From: Chitinophagaceae bacterium
Lineage (GTDB): Bacteria; Bacteroidota; Bacteroidia; Chitinophagales; Chitinophagaceae
Assembly: GCA_025363355.1 (NCBI GenBank)
Contig: JANYEB010000220.1
Location: 1-48,032, forward strand
Direction of reading: 5' to 3'
DNA: 48,032 bases
Position numbers and translations under genes: made by a program. The notes beneath the pieces were generated by a model. It made no database searches. It worked only from the letters and a program-made list of their open reading frames with translations, and was not told the DNA's origin. Below, in pieces: positions 1 to 9,416 of the stretch. Numbering within the stretch: the first letter of the stretch is position 1; every line of letters begins with the position of its first letter.

Positions 1-166
1 CCGGCGAACCGTTGCTGCTAGACACCGAACTGTCTTTGCTGAGCATAGCGTTATATTAGCTTTTTGAAATATCGAGTTAGCTTTACAAATTTTAGCAATA
101 TTTTAACATTTTTTTCTTTGTAATCAGCAAGTTAATTAATAATTTCGACCTCTAAATTAATTAAAA

Positions 167-1096
167 ATGAATAATCCTAATCAAACAAAAAGAGATTTTA
201 CTATCTCGGACGATTCAATGCTACAAGATAGCAGAACTACACAGGCACAATTTAAAGCAGACCAATCAACATTTCAAGCTTTTGATGCCGATTTTAAAAC
301 CCCTTTTGAAAAAAATTGGCAAAATGCCATAACTGCTGCCGAAAATGCACCAACAGACGAGCAGGTTTTAGATGTGCAGGGTACTTTAACCGCTAATGTA
401 GAAACTGCTTTGGACGAATGTTGTAAATGTTTTCAAGATGCCAAGTATTTTATTAAAAAAGCGTTCCCCAACCAAACGGGTGTTTGGAACGAATTTGGAT
501 TTGATAATTATGATGATTCAAGGCAATCTCCCGAAAAAATGATAGTGTTTATGAGCGTATTTAGCACCACTGCCAACAACACTAAATACAATGCTGATTT
601 AATTGCAGCAGGGTTTGTTAAAACAAAAATTGATGATATTCTTGTTAAACGAACTGCCCTTGTTGATGCTAAAACTGAACAAGAAGTTGCAAAAAATAGC
701 AGGCTTGGAACTACACAAAGCAGGGTTGCATTAATGAACAATGTTTGGGCATTTAGAACCAAAATTGCCGAAGCTGCTAAAAATATTTATCAAGATGATT
801 TTGCTAAGTATAAAGCCTATTTATTACCTGCAAGTGCCGAGAGTAGTGGTGTTTTTAGCATTCAAGGTACTGTAACAGATAAAGCAACTGGTAATAAATT
901 AGAGAATGTAACCGTTAGCTATGGCACTGCTGCAAATGATGTTGTAACAGATAGTAATGGTGCCTATGGTTTTGCAAAATTGTTTAGCGGCAATTATACA
1001 TTAACTTATAGCTTGGTAACTTATAAAACCATCACTAAAATTGTTGATTTTAAAGGTGATACTTTGGTGGTAGATGTGGAGTTAGAGAAGGAGTAG
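167..1096 (+). CDS. Unknown helical protein with C-terminal carboxypeptidase-regulatory-like domain
   Basis: A 309-residue protein with two parts. Residues about 1-225 are polar, look helical and match no family I can name. Residues about 230-309 match the CarboxypepD_reg-like/CNA-B-type beta-sandwich: SIQGTVTDKATGNKLENV, then DSNGAYGF and a closing strand, as found at the N-terminus of TonB-dependent receptors. There is no signal peptide or membrane segment, which is odd because this sandwich is usually on exported proteins. The helical part has an LDE..C...K....KKAF block, then a W.EFGF segment and an R..P..M..FM segment, resembling the protein at 22501-23211. The gene stands alone and is followed by an intrinsic terminator. 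The ATG at 167 follows an AT-rich leader with no clear ribosome site. The domain call is good; the function is unknown. Confidence 0.8.
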   Translation: MNNPNQTKRDFTISDDSMLQDSRTTQAQFKADQSTFQAFDADFKTPFEKNWQNAITAAENAPTDEQVLDVQGTLTANVETALDECCKCFQDAKYFIKKAFPNQTGVWNEFGFDNYDDSRQSPEKMIVFMSVFSTTANNTKYNADLIAAGFVKTKIDDILVKRTALVDAKTEQEVAKNSRLGTTQSRVALMNNVWAFRTKIAEAAKNIYQDDFAKYKAYLLPASAESSGVFSIQGTVTDKATGNKLENVTVSYGTAANDVVTDSNGAYGFAKLFSGNYTLTYSLVTYKTITKIVDFKGDTLVVDVELEKE

Positions 1097-1140
1097 TAGT
1101 TTGTGGTAAGTAGCAAGTGGTGAATAGAGATTTGCTTTTT

Positions 1141-1177
1141 AGAGTTGCCAACCTTTTGAAGGTTGGCAACTCTTTTT
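1141..1177 (+). terminator. Intrinsic terminator after the gene at 167
   Basis: A 13-bp perfect stem (1141-1153 with 1161-1173, arm AGAGTTGCCAACC) with a 7-base loop is followed by TTTT. It lies 45 bases after the stop codon of the preceding gene. A run of T residues also precedes the stem on the other side, so it could work in both directions. Confidence 0.8.
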
Positions 1178-1390
1178 AAATTTGTTGTAAACCAGAATGT
1201 TTTGAGTATAGTTAGAAGTGAATGGGTGAGTGATTCATCAGCCACAACTTTTTAACAATTAGGTCGGCCTGCTAGTACTAACCTTAAGTTATCATCAGAA
1301 CTTGTAAAGAAGTGCTTAATAAAATGAATTATCGAAGCGGTCTATTATTTACATCTTGGTATATTCAGCTTTGCTTGAATTTTAAATAAA
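1174..1390. other. Non-coding stretch with a short 23S-3'-end-like segment
   Basis: Together with the flanking terminators this belongs to the 330 bases between the first gene and the tRNA. No convincing coding sequence is present. On the minus strand, 1262-1283 reads GGTTAGTACTAGCAGGCCGA followed by CC, which resembles the conserved AGTACTAATAGGCCGA-type segment at the 3' end of bacterial 23S rRNA. The surrounding bases do not clearly continue the similarity, so this is at most a remnant. Confidence 0.25.
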
Positions 1391-1424
1391 AAAAGAGGCT
1401 GTCTTTAAAAAGACAGCCTCTTTG
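1391..1424 (-). terminator. Intrinsic terminator of tRNA-fMet
   Basis: A perfect stem (1392-1406 with 1409-1423, core GAGGCTGTCTTT) with a tiny loop. On the minus strand it is followed by a seven-base T run. It begins a few bases after the 3' end of the tRNA, so it should end a single-tRNA transcript. Confidence 0.85.
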
Positions 1425-1426
1425 TG

Positions 1427-1498
<72 letters not shown>

Positions 1499-1567
1499 GT
1501 GCAATGATAAAGCAAAAATATTTAATAGAAAAATTATATTTATTAAACCTGTTAAATTCACCTAAAA

Positions 1568-1598
1568 ACAAACCCCCACACCAAAGTGTAGGGGTTCT
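1568..1598 (-). terminator. Terminator downstream of katG
   Basis: An imperfect hairpin (AACCCCCACAC paired with GTGTAGGGGTT) lies between the katG stop and the tRNA. On the minus strand it is followed by TGTTTTTAGG, a moderately good T tract. Confidence 0.6.
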
Positions 1599-1662
1599 GT
1601 TTTCACATTTAAAATAAGTCCGTAATTACTGTCCTTATTGACTAACAGTCTCTCTGACTTCC

Positions 1663-3960
<2,298 letters not shown>

Positions 3961-3961
3961 T

Positions 3962-3969
3962 CAAAGCTA
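3962..3969 (-). promoter_or_regulatory. Putative katG promoter -7 element
   Basis: Minus strand reads TAGCTTTG, matching the Bacteroidota -7 consensus TAnnTTTG, 26 bases before the katG start codon. Confidence 0.5.
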
Positions 3970-4028
3970 TGAGGCATTAATGAAAAATGAAATGATTTTT
4001 ATTATGTAGACAAAAGTTTTACTAATAA

Positions 4029-4060
4029 CAAAAACCCCAGCACATTGTGCTGGGTTTTTT
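4029..4060 (-). terminator. Terminator downstream of the SDR gene
   Basis: Hairpin CCCAGCAC/GTGCTGGG flanked by A and T runs, 24 bases beyond the SDR stop codon on the minus strand. Confidence 0.8.
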
Positions 4061-4083
4061 ATCGTAACTAAATCCTTCACCAA

Positions 4084-4944
4084 CTATTTCAATAAATCTT
4101 GCATACCAAATGCTGTTAAGAAATTATCATATTGTTCTTTCACTGCTTTGTTAGCAGTTTCTGTAAATGTGCCTGTTGCAAGATCCACTACAGTACGTAA
4201 GGGTCTTTGTCCTTTTGGTGTTTCAATTAATTTTACAACTGCATCTGCCACTTGTTGAGGATTTGGTTTTACTGCTTCAAACAATTGTCCCATTCCTTCA
4301 CCAATTTTTGCAGGAATATTAGCTAATTCGCCATATCCAGCAACTACAGATTCGTCGCTACCTGTTTTTGTTTTGCCAAAAATTTCTGTAGGAAAAGCAC
4401 CTGGTTGTATCATAGCAACATCAACACCTAAAGGTCTCACTTCATAATGCAATCCTTCGCTTAAACCCTCAACAGCAAATTTAGCTGCATTATAAACCGT
4501 CATAAATGGTGCAGAAAATCTACCTAAACCACTTGAAATATTTACTATCAACCCTTCGCCTTGATTTCTCATTGTTGGCAAGGCTGCTTTAATGGTTCTC
4601 CAAGTAGCGTTTACGTGAACATCAAACATTTCTTGAACATCGGTTACACTATAACTTTCTGCAATTCCTCCACCAAAATAACCAGCATTGTTAACCACTA
4701 CATCAATCCTACCTTCTTTTTCAATAATACCATTAATGGCATTGGTTACTGATTCATTATTGGTAATTTCTACATCTAAAACTGTAATGTTTGGCACATT
4801 ACCCAGCTCAATTGCCTTTGCTTCGTTTTTGCCTTTTGTATCACGCATTGTTGCATATACTGTGTATCCTAAAGCTGCTACTGAGTGTGCAGTTAACCAC
4901 CCAAAACCGCTATTGGTTCCTGTAATAAATACTACTTTTTTCAT
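4084..4944 (-). CDS. Short-chain dehydrogenase/reductase (classical SDR)
   Basis: A 286-residue classical SDR. The Rossmann nucleotide-binding motif TGTNSGFG is at residues 9-16. NNAG follows at about residue 86, a catalytic Ser in NISSG at about 137, and YNAAK (Tyr-Lys) at about 151. It should be an NAD(P)H-dependent oxidoreductase, probably cytosolic; the substrate cannot be read from sequence. It diverges from an HxlR-family regulator, and the spacer carries palindromes that look like that regulator's operators. This arrangement is common where an HxlR protein controls an oxidoreductase responding to reactive electrophiles, so a role in aldehyde or quinone stress is a reasonable but unproven guess. 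A terminator follows. Confidence 0.9.
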   Translation of the reverse strand: MKKVVFITGTNSGFGWLTAHSVAALGYTVYATMRDTKGKNEAKAIELGNVPNITVLDVEITNNESVTNAINGIIEKEGRIDVVVNNAGYFGGGIAESYSVTDVQEMFDVHVNATWRTIKAALPTMRNQGEGLIVNISSGLGRFSAPFMTVYNAAKFAVEGLSEGLHYEVRPLGVDVAMIQPGAFPTEIFGKTKTGSDESVVAGYGELANIPAKIGEGMGQLFEAVKPNPQQVADAVVKLIETPKGQRPLRTVVDLATGTFTETANKAVKEQYDNFLTAFGMQDLLK

Positions 4945-4960
4945 TGTTTATTTTTTAATT

Positions 4961-4975
4961 GTTACGCAAAGTAAC
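4961..4975. promoter_or_regulatory. Operator-like palindrome, SDR-proximal
   Basis: Perfect inverted repeat GTTAC-GCAAA-GTAAC, 16 bases upstream of the SDR start codon. On the minus strand it overlaps TTACTTTG, a one-mismatch version of the -7 element, so a bound regulator would block SDR transcription. Confidence 0.55.
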
Positions 4976-5025
4976 ATTCATTAGTATACATTTGTAACTA
5001 TTGACATAATCATAATATAAAAAAG

Positions 5026-5045
5026 TAGTTACCACTAAGTAACTA
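5026..5045. promoter_or_regulatory. Operator-like palindrome, HxlR-proximal
   Basis: Perfect inverted repeat TAGTTAC-CACTAA-GTAACTA. The same half-site GTAACTA recurs alone at 4994-5000. It lies just upstream of the HxlR coding region and shares GTTAC/GTAAC half-sites with the palindrome at 4961-4975, which suits autoregulation plus control of the SDR. Confidence 0.55.
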
Positions 5046-5075
5046 TTGCTTATGCGAGTTAAAAATGTTTTTAAT

Positions 5076-5417
5076 ATGAAAGCAGATAATCCTAATAAAT
5101 GCCCATTAACAGCAGCTTTGCACATTATTGGTGGTAAGTGGAAACCATTAATTATTTATACGCTTGATAAAACGCCTAAACGCTTTGGGCAATTGGATGC
5201 TATGATTCCTAATATATCTAGAAAAGTATTGACTACACAACTTGAAGAATTATTAACCCACGGTATTGTAGAAAGAAAATCTTATCCTGAAGCCCCTCCA
5301 AGAGTTGAATACACACTCACAAAAAAAGGCAAGAGGTTAATACCAATTTTAAATCAATTATGCAAATGGGGTTGCAATGTTTTAGAAGAAGAAGAGTTGG
5401 TGGTTGTGGTAAGTTAA
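5076..5417 (+). CDS. HxlR-family winged-helix transcriptional regulator
   Basis: A 113-residue DNA-binding protein of the HxlR (DUF24) family. The family core is complete: the N-terminal Cys in CPLTAALHIIGGKWK, then the helix-turn-helix with PNISRKVLTTQL, and the wing EYTLTKKGKRL. The Cys in CPLTAA is at the position used for electrophile or redox sensing in YodB/HypR-type members, so redox control is possible. I chose the ATG at 5076 because family members begin a few residues before this Cys. An in-frame ATG at 5052 would add eight residues and lie six bases from the operator palindrome. It is divergently transcribed from the SDR gene and probably controls it. Confidence 0.9.
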   Translation: MKADNPNKCPLTAALHIIGGKWKPLIIYTLDKTPKRFGQLDAMIPNISRKVLTTQLEELLTHGIVERKSYPEAPPRVEYTLTKKGKRLIPILNQLCKWGCNVLEEEELVVVVS

Positions 5418-5662
5418 ATTGTATTTATCAGATGATTATAATACAATTTATTCAATATTAATATCCGCCATTGGAATTCCTAGTGCTACCTAATTTAATT
5501 AACCACCACGATCGATAGTTAGATAGTTACCTTGATTCTATAGCTTTAATTTTAAATTCTTGGCTGTAACTACGTTTCTTTTATTTCATTAGTTATAAAG
5601 ATAATTTAACCTCGTAGCTGGTTTGTCCACTCAACAAGGATAGAAAATTCAATAGCAACTAT

Positions 5663-7531
5663 CTATCTGCCCATATATACCATCAATATCTGCACATCAC
5701 TTGGGTTTACACCACTAATGCGTGATGCCTGCCCCAATGTTCTTGGTCTTATTTTTTTAAACTTCTGTAATGCTTCGCTAGAAATAGCCTGTACTTTATC
5801 GTAATCAAACACATCAGGTATCATCATATTTTCAAGCAAACTCATTTTATCAACAAGTTCCTGTTCTTTCTCTATATAACGTTCATATTTTACCTGTATT
5901 TCTGTTTGTTCAATAGCATCTGTTGTAAAGTCAACTAATGCGTTTTGTATTTTATCGCCCATCTTCATCATATCCAGTAAAGAGGCATTTGGTCTTAAAA
6001 TTATTTTACTCAGTTTTTGCTTTTCGACTAGTGCAGCTGAGTTAATGGTTTCAAAATAAGGGTTGATATCTTCGGGATCTATCCATAATTCATTTATAAC
6101 CAATTTTATATCACTAACTCCTTTATTTTTTAAGTTTACCTTATCCATTCTTTCATCGCTAGCCAATCCTAGTTTATTACTCATTTCTGTAAGTCGCAGG
6201 TCAGCATTATCCTGTCTCAGCAAGGTTCGGTATTCGGCACGACTTGTAAACATTCGGTATGGCTCATCTGTCCCTTTGCTAATCAAATCATCTATTAATA
6301 CCCCTATATAAGCTTCGTTTCTTTTGAGTATAAATGGTTCTTGATGGTGTACTTTAAGGTGTGCATTCATTCCTGCCATCAATCCCTGGCAAGCTGCTTC
6401 CTCGTATCCAGTTGTTCCATTAATCTGCCCTGCAAAGAACAGGTTCTGAATCATCTTGGTCTCTAAAGTATAAGTCAATTGTGTTGGTGGAAAATAATCA
6501 TACTCAATAGCATAACCTGGTCTGAAGATTCTACAATTTTCAAAACCGGGTACACTCTTCAAGGCTTTCACCTGCACATCTTCTGGTAAAGAGGTAGAGA
6601 ATCCATTGACGTATATCTCGCAGGTATTCCAACCCTCGGGCTCCACAAATAGCTGATGGCGGTCTCTATCAGCAAAGCGGTTTATCTTGTCCTCAATACT
6701 TGGGCAATATCTAGGCCCTCGTCCTTCTATCCTACCCTGAAACATTGGGCTCCTATCAAAGCCGGTTTTTAAAATATCGTGTACTTCTTGGCTAGTGTAT
6801 GTAATATGGCAACTACGTTGTTGCTCAGGCTTAATCTTTGGTGTATCTAAATAAGAGAATCCCACAATTTCATCATCACCAGCCTGCTCTTCCATTTTGC
6901 TATAATCAAGGCTTCTTCCATCCACCCTTGGGGGTGTTCCGGTTTTAAGCCTATCGCTTTCCATACCAAGAGCAACTAGTTGTTCGGTAATTCCCGTTGC
7001 TGCTTTCTCTGAAATCCTTCCTCCTCCTATTTGTTTCTCTCCAATATGAATCACTCCATTAAGGAAAGTGCCACTTGTGACAACAACAGCTTTACTATGC
7101 ACTTCGTGACCCAAGCCAGTAACAACACCACAAGCCACACCATTTTTAATGATGATATTTCTCACCATATCCTGATAGAAGTCAACATTAGGCGTTTCTT
7201 CCAACATTTCTCTCCACTTGGTTGCAAACACCATCCTATCATTCTGGGTTCTTGGACTCCACATTGCAGGACCTTTACTTCTATTCAACATTCTAAACTG
7301 TATGGTACTAGCATCACTAACAATGCCAGAATATCCACCAAGGGCATCTATTTCTCTAACAATTTGACCCTTGGCTATGCCACCCATCGCAGGGTTACAA
7401 CTCATTTGAGCAATAGTTTGCATATTCATAGTAATAAGCAAAACCTTGCTACCCATATTGGCAGCAGCAGCAGCAGCTTCGCAGCCTGCATGTCCGGCAC
7501 CAACAACAATAACATCATAATTTGGAAACAT
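5663..7531 (-). CDS. mnmG: tRNA uridine-5-carboxymethylaminomethyl(34) synthesis enzyme MnmG
   Basis: A 622-residue FAD enzyme (GidA) that works with MnmE to install the carboxymethylaminomethyl group on U34 of certain tRNAs in the cytosol. The N-terminal FAD motif is VVGAGHAGCEAAAAAA. The family signatures GRISEKAATG, LKTGTPPR, GPRYCPSIEDK and GYEEAACQGL are all present, including the Cys of RYCPSIE. The C-terminal helical domain includes RPRTLGQASRISG, the region that contacts MnmE and tRNA. Length is normal. The start codon lies only four bases after a TATCTTTG promoter element, which suggests a leaderless transcript. mnmE is not in this window. Confidence 0.98.
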   Translation of the reverse strand: MFPNYDVIVVGAGHAGCEAAAAAANMGSKVLLITMNMQTIAQMSCNPAMGGIAKGQIVREIDALGGYSGIVSDASTIQFRMLNRSKGPAMWSPRTQNDRMVFATKWREMLEETPNVDFYQDMVRNIIIKNGVACGVVTGLGHEVHSKAVVVTSGTFLNGVIHIGEKQIGGGRISEKAATGITEQLVALGMESDRLKTGTPPRVDGRSLDYSKMEEQAGDDEIVGFSYLDTPKIKPEQQRSCHITYTSQEVHDILKTGFDRSPMFQGRIEGRGPRYCPSIEDKINRFADRDRHQLFVEPEGWNTCEIYVNGFSTSLPEDVQVKALKSVPGFENCRIFRPGYAIEYDYFPPTQLTYTLETKMIQNLFFAGQINGTTGYEEAACQGLMAGMNAHLKVHHQEPFILKRNEAYIGVLIDDLISKGTDEPYRMFTSRAEYRTLLRQDNADLRLTEMSNKLGLASDERMDKVNLKNKGVSDIKLVINELWIDPEDINPYFETINSAALVEKQKLSKIILRPNASLLDMMKMGDKIQNALVDFTTDAIEQTEIQVKYERYIEKEQELVDKMSLLENMMIPDVFDYDKVQAISSEALQKFKKIRPRTLGQASRISGVNPSDVQILMVYMGR

Positions 7532-7535
7532 AGGG

Positions 7536-7543
7536 CAAAGATA
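7536..7543 (-). promoter_or_regulatory. Putative mnmG promoter -7 element
   Basis: Minus strand TATCTTTG, separated from the mnmG ATG by CCCT only. With the usual spacing, transcription would start at or next to the start codon. Confidence 0.5.
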
Positions 7544-7581
7544 GAGGTTGGTTTATAGAGTAAATATGAGTCGAAATATTG

Positions 7582-7648
7582 TGTGACTCGTGGAACATTG
7601 CTGCGTCGCCGTTTCCTTGCGAGACACAGCAATGTTCCACGAGTCACA
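7582..7648. repeat. Large near-perfect inverted repeat between mnmG and ybeY
   Basis: Arms 7582-7607 and 7623-7648 pair over 26 bases with one mismatch (C7604 against A7626). The loop is 15 bases, and its edges (GTCGC and GCGA) can pair further. The arm begins TGTGACTCGTGGAACATTG and is clearly richer in G and C than its surroundings. No T tract follows on either strand, so it is not a standard terminator, though it lies just after the ybeY stop codon. No second copy is seen in this window. Confidence 0.85.
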
Positions 7649-7656
7649 AGGCTATG

Positions 7657-8073
7657 TTAGATATTCTGTATGTACGACAGTTCTTTTTGTCTCATCAAGG
7701 CAATATCAGCTTTTGATTTGTCTTTGTACCCACAAAGGTGTAATGCACCATGAGCAATAACCCTTGCAAGTTCTTTCTTAAAGATCTCATTGTGCATTGA
7801 GGCGTTATCCCTGACCCTATCAAGACTTACATAAATTTCAGCTTGAACAGGCATTCCTTTATCGTGCAGAGGAAAGGTGATAATATCTGTATAATAATCG
7901 TGATTCAGGGCAGTTCGATTGATTTCAAGTAAATATTCATCCGAGCAGAAAATATAGTCTACACAATCTACTTTGATCTTTTCTAAAGAAAAGATATTTT
8001 GAACTAGTTTTTTTAGGACCGACTTGGGTGTAAAGTTTAGTTTTCTATCAGCGTAATTGAATCTTACTTTCAT
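7657..8073 (-). CDS. ybeY: Endoribonuclease YbeY (16S rRNA maturation)
   Basis: A 138-residue metal-dependent RNase of the UPF0054 family, involved in 16S rRNA 3' maturation and ribosome quality control. The family core is visible: DIITFPL at about residues 64-70, AEIYVS, and the metal motif HGALHLCGYKDK near residue 105. The usual third histidine (HGxLHLxGYDH) is replaced, giving GYKDK. I believe this variant occurs in other Bacteroidota homologues, but I cannot check. I chose the ATG at 8073, because the open frame extending upstream to 8142 encodes residues unlike the family and overlaps the divergent feoA. The large inverted repeat lies immediately downstream. Confidence 0.92.
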   Translation of the reverse strand: MKVRFNYADRKLNFTPKSVLKKLVQNIFSLEKIKVDCVDYIFCSDEYLLEINRTALNHDYYTDIITFPLHDKGMPVQAEIYVSLDRVRDNASMHNEIFKKELARVIAHGALHLCGYKDKSKADIALMRQKELSYIQNI

Positions 8074-8111
8074 AATCCAAAATTCGTAACAGTTAATGGA
8101 ATTAAAGCGAA

Positions 8112-8119
8112 TAGCTTTG
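8112..8119 (+). promoter_or_regulatory. Putative feoA promoter -7 element
   Basis: TAGCTTTG matches TAnnTTTG and ends 14 bases before the feoA start codon. Confidence 0.45.
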
Positions 8120-8133
8120 CAGATATTTATAAA

Positions 8134-8373
8134 ATGAAACAATTAAGCTTGCTAAAAGTTGGAGAGTCGGGAATTATAGACTCGTTTATAACCGATGATA
8201 TATCAATTAAATTGATGGAGATGGGCTGTGTTCCTGGTGAAAAAGTAAGAGTAGAGCAAATCGCTCCACTTGGTGACCCAATTTGTATCTCTGTAGCTGG
8301 CTATCAACTCAGCTTAAGGATAGATGAGGCACAAAGTATTCTAATCCAAGAAAACAACTTATCAAATTACTGA
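8134..8373 (+). CDS. FeoA-domain protein
   Basis: A 79-residue protein that is a single FeoA (SH3-like) domain. Typical features are LMEMGCVPGEKVRVEQIAPLGDP and the end SVAGYQLSLRIDEAQSI. FeoA is a small cytosolic partner of the ferrous-iron transporter FeoB. Here no feoB follows: the next gene is nadD, 16 bases downstream and in the same direction. FeoB may be elsewhere, or this may be a free-standing FeoA-like regulator. It is divergent from ybeY. The family call is secure; its role in iron transport is inferred. Confidence 0.88.
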   Translation: MKQLSLLKVGESGIIDSFITDDISIKLMEMGCVPGEKVRVEQIAPLGDPICISVAGYQLSLRIDEAQSILIQENNLSNY

Positions 8374-8389
8374 TTTTCAATACCGTAAA

Positions 8390-8956
8390 ATGAAGATTGG
8401 ACTATACTTCGGTTCTTTTAACCCCATACATATCGGCCATCTAATTATTGCAAGCCACATTATAGAACATACCGATTTAAAAAAAGTGTGGTTTGTGGTA
8501 AGTCCTCACAACCCACTTAAACAAGCTGCAACTCTATTGAACGAATACCATAGGCTGCATTTGGTACAAACAGCAATAGAGGCTGATGGTAGATTCAAAG
8601 CATCAGATGTTGAGTTTAAGCTACCAAAGCCGTCTTACACTATTGACACACTTACTTATCTTTCTGAGAAATATCCTAACTATCAGTTTACTGTTATAAT
8701 GGGTAGCGATAGTTATAGCAACCTGCATAGGTGGAAGAACTATGAACTGCTAGTAAAGAACTACTCCATAATTGTATATAATAGACCAGGTTTTGATGTG
8801 AAAGACAATCTATATAACGCAACTATTTTGAAAGCACCTCTCCTAGATATTTCGTCAACAACAATAAGGGAACATATAAAAGATGGTAAAAGCATTCAAT
8901 ACTTAGTAAGCGATGCGGTTTTTAAAGAACTTACTGAGAATGGATATTATAAATAA
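8390..8956 (+). CDS. nadD: Nicotinate-nucleotide adenylyltransferase NadD
   Basis: A 188-residue nucleotidyltransferase that converts nicotinate mononucleotide and ATP to deamido-NAD, the penultimate step of NAD synthesis. The ATP-binding motif GSFNPIHIGH is near residues 8-17. VVSPHNPLK and the C-terminal ISSTTIRE motif (the SxTxxR phosphate-binding site) are present. Length matches bacterial NadD. It probably shares a transcript with feoA just upstream. nadA, which feeds the same pathway, lies about 5.5 kb away at 14422 and is not in this operon. Confidence 0.96.
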   Translation: MKIGLYFGSFNPIHIGHLIIASHIIEHTDLKKVWFVVSPHNPLKQAATLLNEYHRLHLVQTAIEADGRFKASDVEFKLPKPSYTIDTLTYLSEKYPNYQFTVIMGSDSYSNLHRWKNYELLVKNYSIIVYNRPGFDVKDNLYNATILKAPLLDISSTTIREHIKDGKSIQYLVSDAVFKELTENGYYK

Positions 8957-8982
8957 TACCCTCCCTTATAACATGCAATAAT

Positions 8983-8990
8983 TACTTTTG
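8983..8990 (+). promoter_or_regulatory. Putative promoter -7 element of the PTPS/QueD gene
   Basis: TACTTTTG, matching TAnnTTTG, ends 14 bases before the ATG at 9005. Confidence 0.5.
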
Positions 8991-9004
8991 CACAAAATTT
9001 TTTA

Positions 9005-9415
9005 ATGGTTTACTTAACAAGAAAGGAACATTTTAATGCTGCTCACAAACTTTTTAATCCAAAATGGAGTAAGGAAGAAAATGAAAGCGTATTTGGACCT
9101 TGTGCTAATGAAAACTGGCATGGACATAATTATGATTTATATGTAACCGTAAAGGGTGTACCTGATGAGAACACTGGCTTTGTTTACGATGCAAAGAAGT
9201 TGGGTGAGTTAATAAGAACTAAGATTATTGATAAATTAGATCACAAAAACTTAAATCTAGACGTTGCTTTTTTAGAGGGGCAGCTTTGTAGCACAGAAAA
9301 TCTTGCTATTGCAATTTGGAAGCAACTTCAACCGCTTCTGCCGGCTAATGCTACATTACATTGCATTAAACTATATGAAACACCAAGAATTTATGTAGAA
9401 TACTTTGGTGAATAA
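9005..9415 (+). CDS. 6-carboxytetrahydropterin synthase QueD / PTPS-family enzyme
   Basis: A 136-residue member of the 6-pyruvoyl-tetrahydropterin synthase family (T-fold, zinc enzyme). The zinc histidines are in HFNAAH (first His) and in NWHGHNY. The catalytic Cys lies in FGPCANENWHGHN, and the C-terminal Glu in LYETPRIYVEYFG is the usual substrate anchor. The substrate is dihydroneopterin triphosphate. In bacteria most members are QueD, making the queuosine precursor 6-carboxytetrahydropterin, but some make biopterin-type products. No queC, queE or folE is nearby, so I leave the symbol empty. The next coding region starts one base after the stop codon, implying co-transcription. Confidence 0.9.
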   Translation: MVYLTRKEHFNAAHKLFNPKWSKEENESVFGPCANENWHGHNYDLYVTVKGVPDENTGFVYDAKKLGELIRTKIIDKLDHKNLNLDVAFLEGQLCSTENLAIAIWKQLQPLLPANATLHCIKLYETPRIYVEYFGE

Positions 9416-9416
9416 T

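Noticed and set aside
1-166. GC-richer first 50 bases as an insertion-sequence end or rRNA remnant
   Set aside because: Too short, at the window edge, and no inverted repeat or known sequence could be recognised.
1021-1245. Open frame of 74 codons on the minus strand, over the end of the first gene and its terminator
   Set aside because: It runs through the strong hairpin at 1141-1177 and overlaps a real gene; no family match.
9005-9415. Queuosine biosynthesis locus
   Set aside because: Only the QueD/PTPS-type gene is present; queC, queE, queF and folE are not in the window.
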